A stretch of DNA of 64,000 nt from Mycobacterium senriense (GTDB lineage Bacteria > Actinomycetota > Actinomycetes > Mycobacteriales > Mycobacteriaceae). The first letter of the stretch is position 1; each line of letters starts with the position of its first letter. Under the pieces are notes generated by a model that saw only the letters and a list, made by a program, of their open reading frames with translations, searched no databases and was not told where the DNA came from. The DNA is taken from assembly GCF_019668465.1 (NCBI RefSeq), contig NZ_AP024828.1, positions 1,364,001 through 1,428,000 on the forward strand. The letters run 5' to 3'. The position numbers and the translations under genes were made by a program. Positions 18,669-26,999 of this stretch are shown in pieces.

Positions 18669-18682
18669 TAGAACACGTTCTA
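18669..18682. promoter_or_regulatory. KstR-type operator
   Basis: TAGAACACGTTCTA is a perfect palindrome that matches the published KstR consensus TnnAACnnGTTnnA at every fixed position. KstR is the TetR repressor of mycobacterial cholesterol catabolism. The site sits 9 bp upstream of the Rv0138-type gene, in the 128-bp gap shared with msrA, where it would block the SnoaL-like/3beta-HSD-like operon. Confidence 0.65.
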
Positions 18683-18788
18683 CCGTGGTTTGTCGAGAGC
18701 TTTGCCTCGTAGGTGTATCCGATGACGAACGTCAGGATAATCGGAGGGAGATTGCGACCATTCGGTCAGAGCGAAACGAGGCAACGAC

Positions 18789-19304
18789 ATGACCAACACG
18801 CAAAAGGCGATCCTCGCCGGCGGCTGCTTTTGGGGGATGCAGGAACTGATCCGCAAGCAGCCGGGCGTGGTTTCGACCCGGGTCGGTTACACCGGCGGCG
18901 ACGTCCCCAACGCGACCTACCGCAACCACGGCACCCACGCCGAGGCGATCGAGATCGTCTATGACCCAGCGGTCACCGACTACCGCACGATGCTGGAGTT
19001 CTTCTTCCAGATCCACGATCCGACAACGAAAGACCGGCAGGGCAACGACCGGGGACCCAGTTACCGGTCGGCCATCTTCTATGTCGACGACGAGCAGAAG
19101 CGGATCGCGCTGGACACCATCGCCGACGTGGAGGCGTCCGGGCTGTGGCCCGGCAAGGTGGTGACCGAGGTCAGCCCGGCCGGCGACTTCTGGGAAGCCG
19201 AGCCCGAACACCAGGACTACCTGCAGCACTTTCCCAACGGCTATACCTGCCACTTCATCCGCCCGGGCTGGAAGCTGCCGCGCCGGGCGACCGCGGGCCA
19301 GTAG
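18789..19304 (+). CDS. msrA: peptide methionine-S-sulfoxide reductase A
   Basis: A 171-residue MsrA. The catalytic cysteine is in [10 protein letters not shown] near residue 14. Other conserved features are [23 protein letters not shown], the [10 protein letters not shown] segment, and SYRSAIFY. It reduces methionine-S-sulfoxide in proteins, repairing oxidative damage in the cytosol. It is divergent from the Rv0138-type gene, as in H37Rv. Confidence 0.96.
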   Translation: MTNTQKAILAGGCFWGMQELIRKQPGVVSTRVGYTGGDVPNATYRNHGTHAEAIEIVYDPAVTDYRTMLEFFFQIHDPTTKDRQGNDRGPSYRSAIFYVDDEQKRIALDTIADVEASGLWPGKVVTEVSPAGDFWEAEPEHQDYLQHFPNGYTCHFIRPGWKLPRRATAGQ

Positions 19305-19441
19305 CGGCGCCGGGCTCGCCCCCGGCACTGTGCGGCGCCACCGTTAACGGCGCACACCGATGTCGCTCACAACATCGACATTGCGATCCTGCAGGCGCAA
19401 GATCTAACCCATCGGATGCAGTGCGCGCCGGCGTGGGTGCG

Positions 19442-19461
19442 CTTTTCATATGCATGAAAAG
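19442..19461. promoter_or_regulatory. 8-4-8 palindrome upstream of the decarboxylase gene
   Basis: CTTTTCAT at 19442-19449 and ATGAAAAG at 19454-19461 are a perfect inverted repeat around ATGC. It ends 26 bp before the decarboxylase-like start codon, an operator position. The rest of the 183-bp gap after msrA shows nothing recognisable. Confidence 0.5.
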
Positions 19462-19487
19462 TCCGCTCGCGAAGGGAACTCGGGCTC

Positions 19488-21101
19488 ATGTCGTCTCCAC
19501 CCACCGTCTGGGATGTCACCTACGATCTGCTGCGCACCTTGGGATTGACGACGGTGTTCGGCAATCCGGGATCGACCGAGCAGACATTCCTCAAGAACTT
19601 CCCCGCCGACTTCAGCTACGTGCTGGGACTGCAGGAGGCGTCGGTGCTGGCCATGGCGGACGGGTTCGCCCAGTCCAGCGGCAAGCCGGCGCTGGTGAAC
19701 CTGCACACCGCGGCGGGCACCGGCAACGCCATGGGCAGCCTGATCGCGGCGTACAAGAGCAACACCCCACTGATCGTCACGGCCGGGCAGCAAACGCGCG
19801 AAATGGTGCTCTGTGAGCCATATCTGACGAATACCAGCGAGACTCAACTGCCGCTGCCATGGGTGAAGTGGGCGTATCAGCCCGTCCGCGCCGAGGACGT
19901 GCCGGCGGCATTCATGCGGGCCTACACCGTCGCGGTGCAGCCGCCCGCGGGTCCGGTGTATCTATCCATCCCCCTGGACGATTGGGAGAAGCCGGCCCTG
20001 GGCCCGGCCGTGATTCGCACGGCGAGTCAGCGGTGTGCGCCCGACGCGGAGCGCCTGCGGGCCTTCGCTGAGCGCATCAACCGGGCGCAGCGGCCGCTGC
20101 TGGTCTTCGGACCCGAGGTCGATCGGGCCGGCGCCTGGGATGCCGCCGTTGCATTCGCCGAGAAGGTCAACGCGCCCGTGCATGCCGGCCCGTTGCCGGA
20201 CCGATTGTCGTTCCCCGAGGATCACCCGCTTTATCAGGGCATGTTGCCGATGACCATCGCCGAGGTGACAGAGGTGCTGCGCGGGCATGACCTCGTGGTG
20301 GTGATAGGCGCGCAGGTGTTCCGCTACTACCCGTACGTGGCCGGGGACTATCTGCCCGAGGGCACTGACCTGTTGCACATCACCGCCGATCCGGGGCTGA
20401 CGGCCGCGGCACCTGTCGGCGACAGCTTGTTGAGCGACACACTGCTCGCCCTGCAGGAGCTGACCCCGTTGATCGAAACCGGTTCCGGCCGAACAACACC
20501 CAGGCCACTCGACCGGACGCCGGGAACGGTGGAGCCGGCCAGCACCCCGCTGACACCGGCTCAGGTGTACTCCGCGTTGAACACGGTGAAGCCGCCCGAG
20601 GCGGCACTGGTCAACGAGTCGACGTCGACAATGGCCGAGCAGGCGCACTGGCTGCCCACCGTCCGGTCGACCTCCTTCTTCGCCACGGGCAGCGGAGGCA
20701 TCGGGTGGGGAGTGCCGGGCGCGGTCGGCGTCGCGCTGGGCGATCGCGCCGCGGGGCGCAAACGTGCGGTTGTAGCGACTATCGGTGACGGGTCATTCCA
20801 GTATTCGATCCAGGCGATCTGGACGGCGGCTCAGCACAAGCTACCGATCGTGTTCGTCGTGATGCGCAACGGTGAATATGCCGTCTTGAAATCATTTGCG
20901 TTGCTTGAGAAGACACCGGGAGTGCCGGGCCTGGATCTGCCCGGCCTGGAAATCGAATCGTTGGCCACGGGCTTCGGCTGCCACGCCGTCACGGTGGGCG
21001 ATACCGAGCAGCTGGTCAAGGAGTTCAACGCCGCGCTTTCCGCCGATGGGCCCACCGTCATCGTGGTGCCGACGAAACCCCAAGTCGCACACCTGGGCTG
21101 A
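19488..21101 (+). CDS. benzoylformate decarboxylase-like ThDP enzyme
   Basis: A 537-residue thiamine-diphosphate enzyme that aligns along its length with Pseudomonas putida benzoylformate decarboxylase. Shared features are VFGNPGSTE (active-site serine 29), the ThDP glutamate in LQEAS, NLHTAAGTGN (histidine 73), and the cofactor loop GDGSFQYS. The second active-site histidine of the family (His281 in P. putida) is replaced by tyrosine at residue 281 (FRYYPY). A changed reaction or substrate is therefore likely; 2-oxo-acid decarboxylation is a guess. The PucR-type regulator gene follows 88 bp downstream. Confidence 0.85.
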   Translation: MSSPPTVWDVTYDLLRTLGLTTVFGNPGSTEQTFLKNFPADFSYVLGLQEASVLAMADGFAQSSGKPALVNLHTAAGTGNAMGSLIAAYKSNTPLIVTAGQQTREMVLCEPYLTNTSETQLPLPWVKWAYQPVRAEDVPAAFMRAYTVAVQPPAGPVYLSIPLDDWEKPALGPAVIRTASQRCAPDAERLRAFAERINRAQRPLLVFGPEVDRAGAWDAAVAFAEKVNAPVHAGPLPDRLSFPEDHPLYQGMLPMTIAEVTEVLRGHDLVVVIGAQVFRYYPYVAGDYLPEGTDLLHITADPGLTAAAPVGDSLLSDTLLALQELTPLIETGSGRTTPRPLDRTPGTVEPASTPLTPAQVYSALNTVKPPEAALVNESTSTMAEQAHWLPTVRSTSFFATGSGGIGWGVPGAVGVALGDRAAGRKRAVVATIGDGSFQYSIQAIWTAAQHKLPIVFVVMRNGEYAVLKSFALLEKTPGVPGLDLPGLEIESLATGFGCHAVTVGDTEQLVKEFNAALSADGPTVIVVPTKPQVAHLG

Positions 21102-21189
21102 GCGGCTCCTGTACCTGTGATCTCGCATGCGGCGCGATAGCCGATGTGAGCGCCCGGTGGGGGTGCGCCGCACGGACTAGGCTTCCGTC

Positions 21190-22443
21190 ATGGCAGCCTC
21201 TGCGGCGGACCCGCAATTGGCCGAACTCGGCGCGGCCCTGCTGTCGCGCGCCGACGAGCTGGCCGATACCATGGTGGCGCTGTTGCGGCGCGACGTGGGC
21301 TTCCACCGCACCGTGGCGTTGGTGACGGACGACCAACTGCGCGGCGCGATCCGGACTCATCTGGATTTCATTCTGGGCGTTTTCGGTGCTCCGCAGCGCG
21401 ATTACGACACCGCGGCGGCCGCCGCGACCGGGCGCAGCCGGGCCGCTGCCGGGGTTCCACTGCCGGCGGTGATGGATTCCTACCGGCTCTGCGCTCGCTT
21501 TCTCTGGGACGAACTGCGGGTGGAAGCGGGCCGCGCCGGGGCCGTGACCGACGGCGGGCTGGTGCGCGCCTCGTCGGCGATGTGGCTTGCGCTCGAGGAA
21601 TTCACCACCGCGATGGTCAGCGGGTACCAGGAAGAGATGGCCCGCCGGCTCGTGGACCGCCAGCAGGAGCGCTCGGCCATGGTGCAGGCGCTGATCGACG
21701 GCCGGCTGGCAGATACCGTGGACCTCTGGAATACCGCCGACACACTGCGCATTTCGGTGCGGGGGCCCTACACGGTGGTCTGCGCGGAATTGTCCAGCAT
21801 CGGCCGATCGGTGTTGCCGGGCATCGAGAACCGGCTGGCTGCGCGAGGGGTTTCATCCGCCTGGCGATTACAGCCCGACATCGAGATCGGCATCCTGCAA
21901 CTCGGCCCGAACAAGTCGATCGACCTCGTGATCGAGGAGCTGAGCAAGCATACGGCCACCCGGATCGGGATCAGCCCTCCGATAATGGATCTCGGGCAGA
22001 CCGCAGGCGCGTTGCGCTACGCGAGGATCGCGATGACGGCGTCGCGCCCCGATCGCGGGCCGATCACCGTCTTCGATCGCGACGTCATGGCCATCACGGC
22101 GGTGGCCGCCCCCGAGGTGATGGACCGCGTTGCGGCCAACGTCCTCGGTGCTCTGGACGAGTTGCCTGAGCACGAACGAGAGGCGCTGCTCGACACGCTC
22201 GAGGCGTGGTTCGACCATGGGGGTTCGGCCGAGCGCGCGGCACAGGCCCTGTACGTTCACGCCAACACGGTGCGCCAACGGCTGCGCAAGATCGAGCAGC
22301 GGACGGGGCGTCCGGTCACCGAACCACGCGCCGCGGCGGAACTGTGTGTCGCGCTAGAAACCATCCGCCGCGTCGCAAACCGGAACCCTGGCGCCGAGTT
22401 CAGCGCCGGCGCACCACGATCCGGCCGCCGCCCTTCGGGGTGA
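21190..22443 (+). CDS. PucR/CdaR-type transcriptional regulator
   Basis: A 417-residue regulator. The C-terminal PucR-type helix-turn-helix is clear (GGSAERAAQALYVHANTVRQ, about residues 335-375). A GGDEF-like middle domain lies near residues 180-300 and an N-terminal helical sensor region near residues 10-150. Such regulators usually activate a neighbouring catabolic gene, here the decarboxylase-like gene upstream on the same strand. The last 44 bp overlap the convergent cyp138 coding sequence. Confidence 0.88.
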   Translation: MAASAADPQLAELGAALLSRADELADTMVALLRRDVGFHRTVALVTDDQLRGAIRTHLDFILGVFGAPQRDYDTAAAAATGRSRAAAGVPLPAVMDSYRLCARFLWDELRVEAGRAGAVTDGGLVRASSAMWLALEEFTTAMVSGYQEEMARRLVDRQQERSAMVQALIDGRLADTVDLWNTADTLRISVRGPYTVVCAELSSIGRSVLPGIENRLAARGVSSAWRLQPDIEIGILQLGPNKSIDLVIEELSKHTATRIGISPPIMDLGQTAGALRYARIAMTASRPDRGPITVFDRDVMAITAVAAPEVMDRVAANVLGALDELPEHEREALLDTLEAWFDHGGSAERAAQALYVHANTVRQRLRKIEQRTGRPVTEPRAAAELCVALETIRRVANRNPGAEFSAGAPRSGRRPSG

Positions 22444-23719
22444 ACGCGACCCCGCGGCCATGCCACCGCTCGCCGGGCGCGTCCGTCGTTTCGATCGCCA
22501 AGCGGCGCAACACCGTCCGGAGCACGACGTCCATCTCCATGTTGGCGAACGCCGCCCCGACGCATCGGCGGGTCCCACCACCGAACGGGATCCACGACAA
22601 CGCCGACGGTTTGGTCCCGATGAAGCGTTGCGGGTCGAAACGGTCGGGGTCGGGGAACACGTCGGGGTTACTGTGAATCTGCCCGATTCCGATGATGATG
22701 GAATCGCCCCGCGGGATCACCCACTCGCCGAGGCGGAAGGCCTCGGGGTAGACGTGGCGGCCGGCGAGGTCGATTACGGTCCTGGCCCGCTGGACCTCCA
22801 AGATCGTGGCCTGACGCAGCTCGCTGCCGCCGTTGTCGGCCTCCTCGACGAGCGCCTTGAGCAGCTCAGGGTGCCGGCTTATCCGCTCGAAGGCCCACCC
22901 CAGCGTGGAGGCGGTGGTTTCGTGTCCGGCGGCCAGCAGGGTGAGCAGCTCATCGCCGATGTCCTTGCGCGACATGGCCGAACCGTCTTCGTAGGTGGTG
23001 CGCAACAGCATCGCCAGGACGTCGGTCCGCTCGTCGAAGTGCGAATCGGCCCGCTCGTCGTCGATCAACTTGTCGATGACCCGGTCGTACCGGCGCCGCC
23101 ATTCGGCCAGCCGGCCCCAAGGGCTGTACCGGCCGTAGTCGCGTTTGGGCATCGGGATCGAGGCCAATCGCGATCCCAGGGTGACCCACGGTGGTATGAG
23201 CCGGCGCAGCTCGTCGAGCTCGGCGCCCTCCGCGCCGAAAACCGCACGCAGGATGGCGTTCAGCGTGATCCGCATCATCGGCGGCAGCGTGGCAAACGCG
23301 CTGCCTTCTGGCCAGTCGGCGATCTCGCGCAGCGTCTCTTCTTCGATGATGCTTTCGTACTTCTTCATGCTCTTGCCGTGGAACGGCGGTGCCAACAGCC
23401 GGCGCCGTTGGCGATGCGCATCGCCCTCGAGCGCGAACACCGACCCGGTGCCGAACAGCCTGCCCAGATTGGGCTGGATGTTGCCGAGCTCCTCGGGGCT
23501 GGTCGTGAAGATCTGCTTGGCCAACTGCGGGTCACCCACGGCGATGACGCGCCCGTACATCGGCAGGTTGAGCGTGAAGATGTTGCCGTGGCGGCGCGTC
23601 AGCCGTTGAATCATCCAGCGCCGCGACATCGCGAAGCCAAGGCCCTGAAGCACCTTGGGAATTCGGGCGGCCGGAGGCAAGTGGACCGCGGTCGGCGGGG
23701 CGGCGACTTGTTGGCTCAT
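22400..23719 (-). CDS. cyp138: cytochrome P450, CYP138-like
   Basis: A 439-residue P450 monooxygenase. The I-helix oxygen-activation motif is AGHETTAST. The K-helix ExxR appears as EVQR. The haem-cysteine loop is FGGGTRRCVGAAF near residue 385. Size and position match Rv0136. The substrate is unknown. I start at ATG 23719 (MSQQVAAPP); in-frame ATGs a few codons upstream are possible. The gene is divergent from a TetR gene with three GTAC palindromes between them, so repression by that TetR is likely. The 3' end overlaps the PucR gene by 44 bp. Confidence 0.92.
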   Translation of the reverse strand: MSQQVAAPPTAVHLPPAARIPKVLQGLGFAMSRRWMIQRLTRRHGNIFTLNLPMYGRVIAVGDPQLAKQIFTTSPEELGNIQPNLGRLFGTGSVFALEGDAHRQRRRLLAPPFHGKSMKKYESIIEEETLREIADWPEGSAFATLPPMMRITLNAILRAVFGAEGAELDELRRLIPPWVTLGSRLASIPMPKRDYGRYSPWGRLAEWRRRYDRVIDKLIDDERADSHFDERTDVLAMLLRTTYEDGSAMSRKDIGDELLTLLAAGHETTASTLGWAFERISRHPELLKALVEEADNGGSELRQATILEVQRARTVIDLAGRHVYPEAFRLGEWVIPRGDSIIIGIGQIHSNPDVFPDPDRFDPQRFIGTKPSALSWIPFGGGTRRCVGAAFANMEMDVVLRTVLRRLAIETTDAPGERWHGRGVAFTPKGGGRIVVRRR

Positions 23720-23758
23720 GACGACCATTTCTCCCAACATCTGCCCCGGCACCGGGGT

Positions 23759-23774
23759 GGTACGACGATGTACC
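23759..23774. promoter_or_regulatory. GTAC palindrome 1 in the cyp138/TetR gap
   Basis: GGTAC-GACGAT-GTACC is a perfect 5-6-5 inverted repeat 40-55 bp upstream of the cyp138 start. It is related in sequence to the second cluster nearer the TetR gene. Confidence 0.5.
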
Positions 23775-23786
23775 GCAACATCTTCT

Positions 23787-23808
23787 GAGTACGGTACTCT
23801 GAAGTACC
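23787..23808. promoter_or_regulatory. overlapping GTAC palindromes, probable TetR operator
   Basis: Two perfect inverted repeats overlap: GAGTAC-G-GTACTC (23787-23799) and GGTACT-CTGA-AGTACC (23793-23808). They cover a TACTCT -10-like element that would serve the TetR gene. This is a typical arrangement for an autoregulated TetR operator also controlling cyp138. Confidence 0.6.
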
Positions 23809-23849
23809 AAGCCTGACAAGGTGCCGCACACACCGAAAGGGGCGCCCGC

Positions 23850-24479
23850 GTGACACCAGCGGTGACAACGACGGCCGCCGACGCGGTCGCGGGCGAGGCA
23901 CCCGCCGAGCCGGATCCGTTTCGGCAACGCCTGCTCGACGGTCTCGCCGCCTCGATCACCGAGCGGGGCTACCGCGCCAGCACGGTCGCCGACGTCGTCC
24001 GCTGTGCGCGCACGTCCAAGCGCACCTTCTACGACCACTTCGCCGGCAAGGAAGAGTGTTTTCTCGAACTGCTGGCCGTCGACATCGAGAAACTGGGCGC
24101 CCAGATCACCGCCTCGGTCGATCCCGAGGCCGATTGGCACGTCCAGATCCGCCAGGCGGTCGAGGCCTATGTCGGATACATCGAGGCCCGCCCGGCCATC
24201 ACATTGAGCTGGATACGCGAACTGCCCTCGCTGGGTGCGGCCGCTCGCCCGGTCCAGCGCCGGGGGCTGCAGTTGCTGACCAGCCTGCTGATCGACCTCA
24301 GCGCCAGTCCCGGGTTCCGGCGCGCCAAGCTGCCCCCGTTGACCGCACCGTTGGCCGTGATCCTGTTGGGCGGCCTGCGGGAGCTGACCGCACTTGCGGT
24401 CGAAGACGATAAACCGGTCCGAGAAATCGTGGAACCGGCCGTGGATGCATCCGTAGCTCTGCTCGGTCCGCGCTATTAG
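23850..24479 (+). CDS. TetR family regulator (Rv0135c-type)
   Basis: A 209-residue TetR protein. The helix-turn-helix region covers about residues 27-70 (GLAASITERGYRASTVADVV in the general pattern, then TSKRTFYDHFAGKEECFLEL). The C-terminal ligand domain has an aromatic and hydrophobic pocket typical of small-molecule sensors. The divergent position and shared operators point to control of cyp138. The start codon is a GTG. Confidence 0.9.
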   Translation: MTPAVTTTAADAVAGEAPAEPDPFRQRLLDGLAASITERGYRASTVADVVRCARTSKRTFYDHFAGKEECFLELLAVDIEKLGAQITASVDPEADWHVQIRQAVEAYVGYIEARPAITLSWIRELPSLGAAARPVQRRGLQLLTSLLIDLSASPGFRRAKLPPLTAPLAVILLGGLRELTALAVEDDKPVREIVEPAVDASVALLGPRY

Positions 24480-24523
24480 GCCCGCACATCCGCGTAAGTG
24501 AAAGTGTCACAAGCCATTCCGGC

Positions 24524-24538
24524 CCTGACCTGGTCAGG
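24524..24538. promoter_or_regulatory. inverted repeat at the molbindin promoter
   Basis: CCTGACC-T-GGTCAGG is a perfect 7-1-7 repeat placed immediately upstream of a TAGGCT -10-like hexamer (24540-24545). It occupies the -35 region of the small molybdate-binding gene, as an operator would. Confidence 0.45.
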
Positions 24539-24584
24539 CTAGGCTCACCGCAGACCCATTCTTTCCGACTTGGAGGATCCTGCT

Positions 24585-24797
24585 ATGCGGCTCTCGACAC
24601 GAAACCAGCTCAGGGGGACCATCACCGAGGTCGAACTCGGCACCGTGATGGCCGTGGTGAAGGTGACGCTCGACGGCGGCGATCAGGTCGTCACGTCGTC
24701 AGTCACCAAGGATGCCGCGGCCGACCTCGGACTCAAGGTCGGCCAGCCGGCGACCGTGTTCATCAAATCGACCGAAGTCACCATCGGCGTCGAATAG
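24585..24797 (+). CDS. molbindin (TOBE/Mop domain) protein
   Basis: A 70-residue single Mop/TOBE domain: RLSTRNQLRGTITEVELG, then VKVTLDGGDQVVTSSVT, LKVGQPATVFIKSTEV. Free-standing molbindins bind molybdate or tungstate as hexamers and are thought to store or buffer it. The start at 24585 has a strong upstream GGAGG. There is no molybdenum transporter gene nearby, so its link to neighbours is unclear. Confidence 0.88.
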   Translation: MRLSTRNQLRGTITEVELGTVMAVVKVTLDGGDQVVTSSVTKDAAADLGLKVGQPATVFIKSTEVTIGVE

Positions 24798-24824
24798 GGT
24801 CGGGGCCAAAAGGCTTCGTTCGCT

Positions 24825-25712
24825 TTATTTTTCGGCGAGAAAAGCGCGAACCCGGTCCAGGACCAGATCGGGACGCTGGTCGACGATCCAATGGCCGACG
24901 CCGTCGACCAGCTCCACCTCGAAATCGTCGATGTGATCGGCATATCCGTCGGTGAGGTCCGCGGTGATCACCGGATCTTTGGTTCCGGTCAGCCAGCGGA
25001 CCGGGACGTCGACGCGAGCATCGTTGTACTGGCCGCGCATCCATTTGCGCATCTCTTTGGTTTGGAAGCTGCGGTACCACCGCGAACCCGCCTCCGCGTG
25101 GCCGGGCTGTTGCATGCACTCGAGATACATGCGGGTGTCGTCCTCGGGCAGGGTATAACCACCGCCGACCCATGACCCGAGCATTCGGACGAACCGGGAG
25201 TTGGGATCGCTGATCACCCGCGGCCCGATGACCGGCAGCGAAATAGGGATCTGATACCAGAACCGCCAGATGTTCAGCAGCGTCGACAGGCTCGGCTTCA
25301 CCCACGGTGCAACGGTATTCACGCCGAAGAACCCGGTGACCCGCTCCGGGTGGCGCAGCATCATGATGAACGCGACCGGCCCGCCCCAGTCGTGGGCCAC
25401 CAGCTTGACCGTTGCGACACCCAAGCGATCCAGCACCCCGGCCAGATCGTCGGCCATCTCGTCCTTGGTGTAGCTGGTGCGTGGCGCCGAGCTCCAGCCC
25501 GAGCCGCGTAGGTCCGGACACAACACCCGGTAGCCGTCGGCGGCCAGCGGCCCGATCAACTCGCGCCATTCCCACCAGTTCTGCGGGAAGCCGTGCACCA
25601 ACATCACCGCGGGCCCGCTCGCCGGCCCGGCGTCCGCGACATGGATCGTCACGCCGCTTCCCAGATCGACGTACCTGTGTTGCACACCGTCCAGCGCGGG
25701 CATAGTGACCAT
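24825..25712 (-). CDS. ephF: epoxide hydrolase/alpha-beta hydrolase, EphF-like
   Basis: A 295-residue alpha/beta hydrolase of the epoxide hydrolase class. The oxyanion motif is HGFPQNWWEW, the nucleophilic aspartate is in VAHDWGG near residue 105, and the catalytic histidine is in GVGHWIVD near residue 272. The cap-domain tyrosines are not individually assigned. It would hydrolyse an epoxide or ester in detoxification or lipid metabolism. Position and length match Rv0134. Confidence 0.88.
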   Translation of the reverse strand: MVTMPALDGVQHRYVDLGSGVTIHVADAGPASGPAVMLVHGFPQNWWEWRELIGPLAADGYRVLCPDLRGSGWSSAPRTSYTKDEMADDLAGVLDRLGVATVKLVAHDWGGPVAFIMMLRHPERVTGFFGVNTVAPWVKPSLSTLLNIWRFWYQIPISLPVIGPRVISDPNSRFVRMLGSWVGGGYTLPEDDTRMYLECMQQPGHAEAGSRWYRSFQTKEMRKWMRGQYNDARVDVPVRWLTGTKDPVITADLTDGYADHIDDFEVELVDGVGHWIVDQRPDLVLDRVRAFLAEK

Positions 25713-25741
25713 GAATTGAGAACGTAGCGGCTCGGAGAGGC

Positions 25742-26971
25742 TTAGGCCAGAAACCGCTCGACGTACGGCGCGAAGCGCTCGCGCAAGTCGCCCTCATCCA
25801 GCCCGAACATCTCGTAGGACGCCTCGACATTGCCCAGTCGCCCGCGCCGGTGGCCGGCGAGGTAGTCGCCGACGGCCGCACGCGCCTCCTCGGTGAACGG
25901 TTCGCCGGCCAGGGCGTATACCCGCTCGGCAACGCCGAGTTCGTCCGCCATGAAGTCGTCGAACCGGATGTCGATCGAGCGGTCCGGACCGATGGTGTCG
26001 CGGTCGCGGATCAGCGCGGTGAGCATTTGGTCGAGGCGGTCGATCCAAGAGCTGGCGATCTGCTGCACCGGCACCGGCGAGCGGTGCATGCGGGCGGAGT
26101 AGGTGATCATCGCGATCATCGACAGCGCCACCGGGACCGGGTCGCGGTGGGTGAACACGACGATGCTGTCGGGGAACACCCGATTCAGGACGGGCACCTG
26201 CTCGAGATGCTGAGGCGATTTGAGCAGCCAGCGCCGTCCGCCGCGCAGGAACTGCATCGCCCGGAGTTGAGTGGCCAGGTATTGATAGTGCGGCGTCTGA
26301 TCGTGAGCCTGGTAGTACTCACGCCAGCGCGGCACGTCGGCGAGCGTCTCCAGCAGCATCGTGGACACGTCGTTGGCCAGCAGCTGGATCTCTTCGTGGA
26401 CGTGGTCGGTGGTCATCTCGTGCATCAGCGGGAAATGCGGCATCACCATGTTGATCACACCGACCGCGACATCCATCCGGGTCCGCCGCGGATCCGGTTG
26501 CACCCCAGCTTCGTTCGGGATGGGGAACGGCTCGTTGCTTTCCCAGTACGGCACGGTGCGAAAGGTCGGCGGCGCTGCCAGCAGGTTGTGTAGGTGCGTG
26601 GTGCCGGTGCGGGGCAGCCCGGCAATGACCACCGGCGAGCGCAGTTCGATCCCGTTGATCTCGGGATGGCGAGTCAGCAGATCGGTCAACAGCAGCCGGT
26701 TCTTGAGGACCTGCAGCAGCTGCCCGTAGAAATTGACCACTCCGGCGTCGTGCAATCCGTCGATCTCGCGTAGCGCGGCGAGGTAGACCTCGAGGCGCTC
26801 GCGGTAGTCGTCGGGTCCGAAATCGTGCAAACCGGTGTCGGCGCTGGCGTTGGCGTGCAGCGCGTCGGCATCCAGCGGGCACTCCGGAGCCATTGTGGCC
26901 ATCATGTCCAGAATCTGCTGGCCCTCGGCACTGAACCGGGGCCGGGCGAGGTCGTCGAGTCGAACGGTCAC
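25742..26971 (-). CDS. sulfotransferase family protein
   Basis: A 409-residue protein with the PAPS 5'-phosphosulfate loop GLPRTGTTHLHNLL near residue 135 and the downstream VFTHRDPVPVALS segment that binds the 3'-phosphate. It would transfer sulfate from PAPS to a lipid or metabolite hydroxyl. The N-terminal 100 residues are helical and typical of the actinobacterial branch. The GTG start has no Shine-Dalgarno, and a TAACAT -10 element lies 8 bp upstream, suggesting a leaderless mRNA. It is divergent from a TetR gene across only 28 bp. Confidence 0.85.
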   Translation of the reverse strand: MTVRLDDLARPRFSAEGQQILDMMATMAPECPLDADALHANASADTGLHDFGPDDYRERLEVYLAALREIDGLHDAGVVNFYGQLLQVLKNRLLLTDLLTRHPEINGIELRSPVVIAGLPRTGTTHLHNLLAAPPTFRTVPYWESNEPFPIPNEAGVQPDPRRTRMDVAVGVINMVMPHFPLMHEMTTDHVHEEIQLLANDVSTMLLETLADVPRWREYYQAHDQTPHYQYLATQLRAMQFLRGGRRWLLKSPQHLEQVPVLNRVFPDSIVVFTHRDPVPVALSMIAMITYSARMHRSPVPVQQIASSWIDRLDQMLTALIRDRDTIGPDRSIDIRFDDFMADELGVAERVYALAGEPFTEEARAAVGDYLAGHRRGRLGNVEASYEMFGLDEGDLRERFAPYVERFLA

Positions 26972-26979
26972 GGCGACTT

Positions 26980-26989
26980 ATGTTACTCT
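26980..26989. promoter_or_regulatory. overlapping divergent -10 elements, sulfotransferase/TetR
   Basis: On the minus strand TAACAT (26980-26985) and on the plus strand TACTCT (26984-26989) both match the mycobacterial -10 pattern TANNNT and overlap by two bases. Both start codons lie within 10 bp, so both messages could be leaderless and mutually exclusive. Confidence 0.45.
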
Positions 26990-26999
26990 GAGTTCCGTA

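Noticed and set aside
24497..24511. CRP-like AGTGA-TCACA upstream of the molbindin gene
   Set aside because: The spacer is five bases instead of six and the first half has a mismatch.
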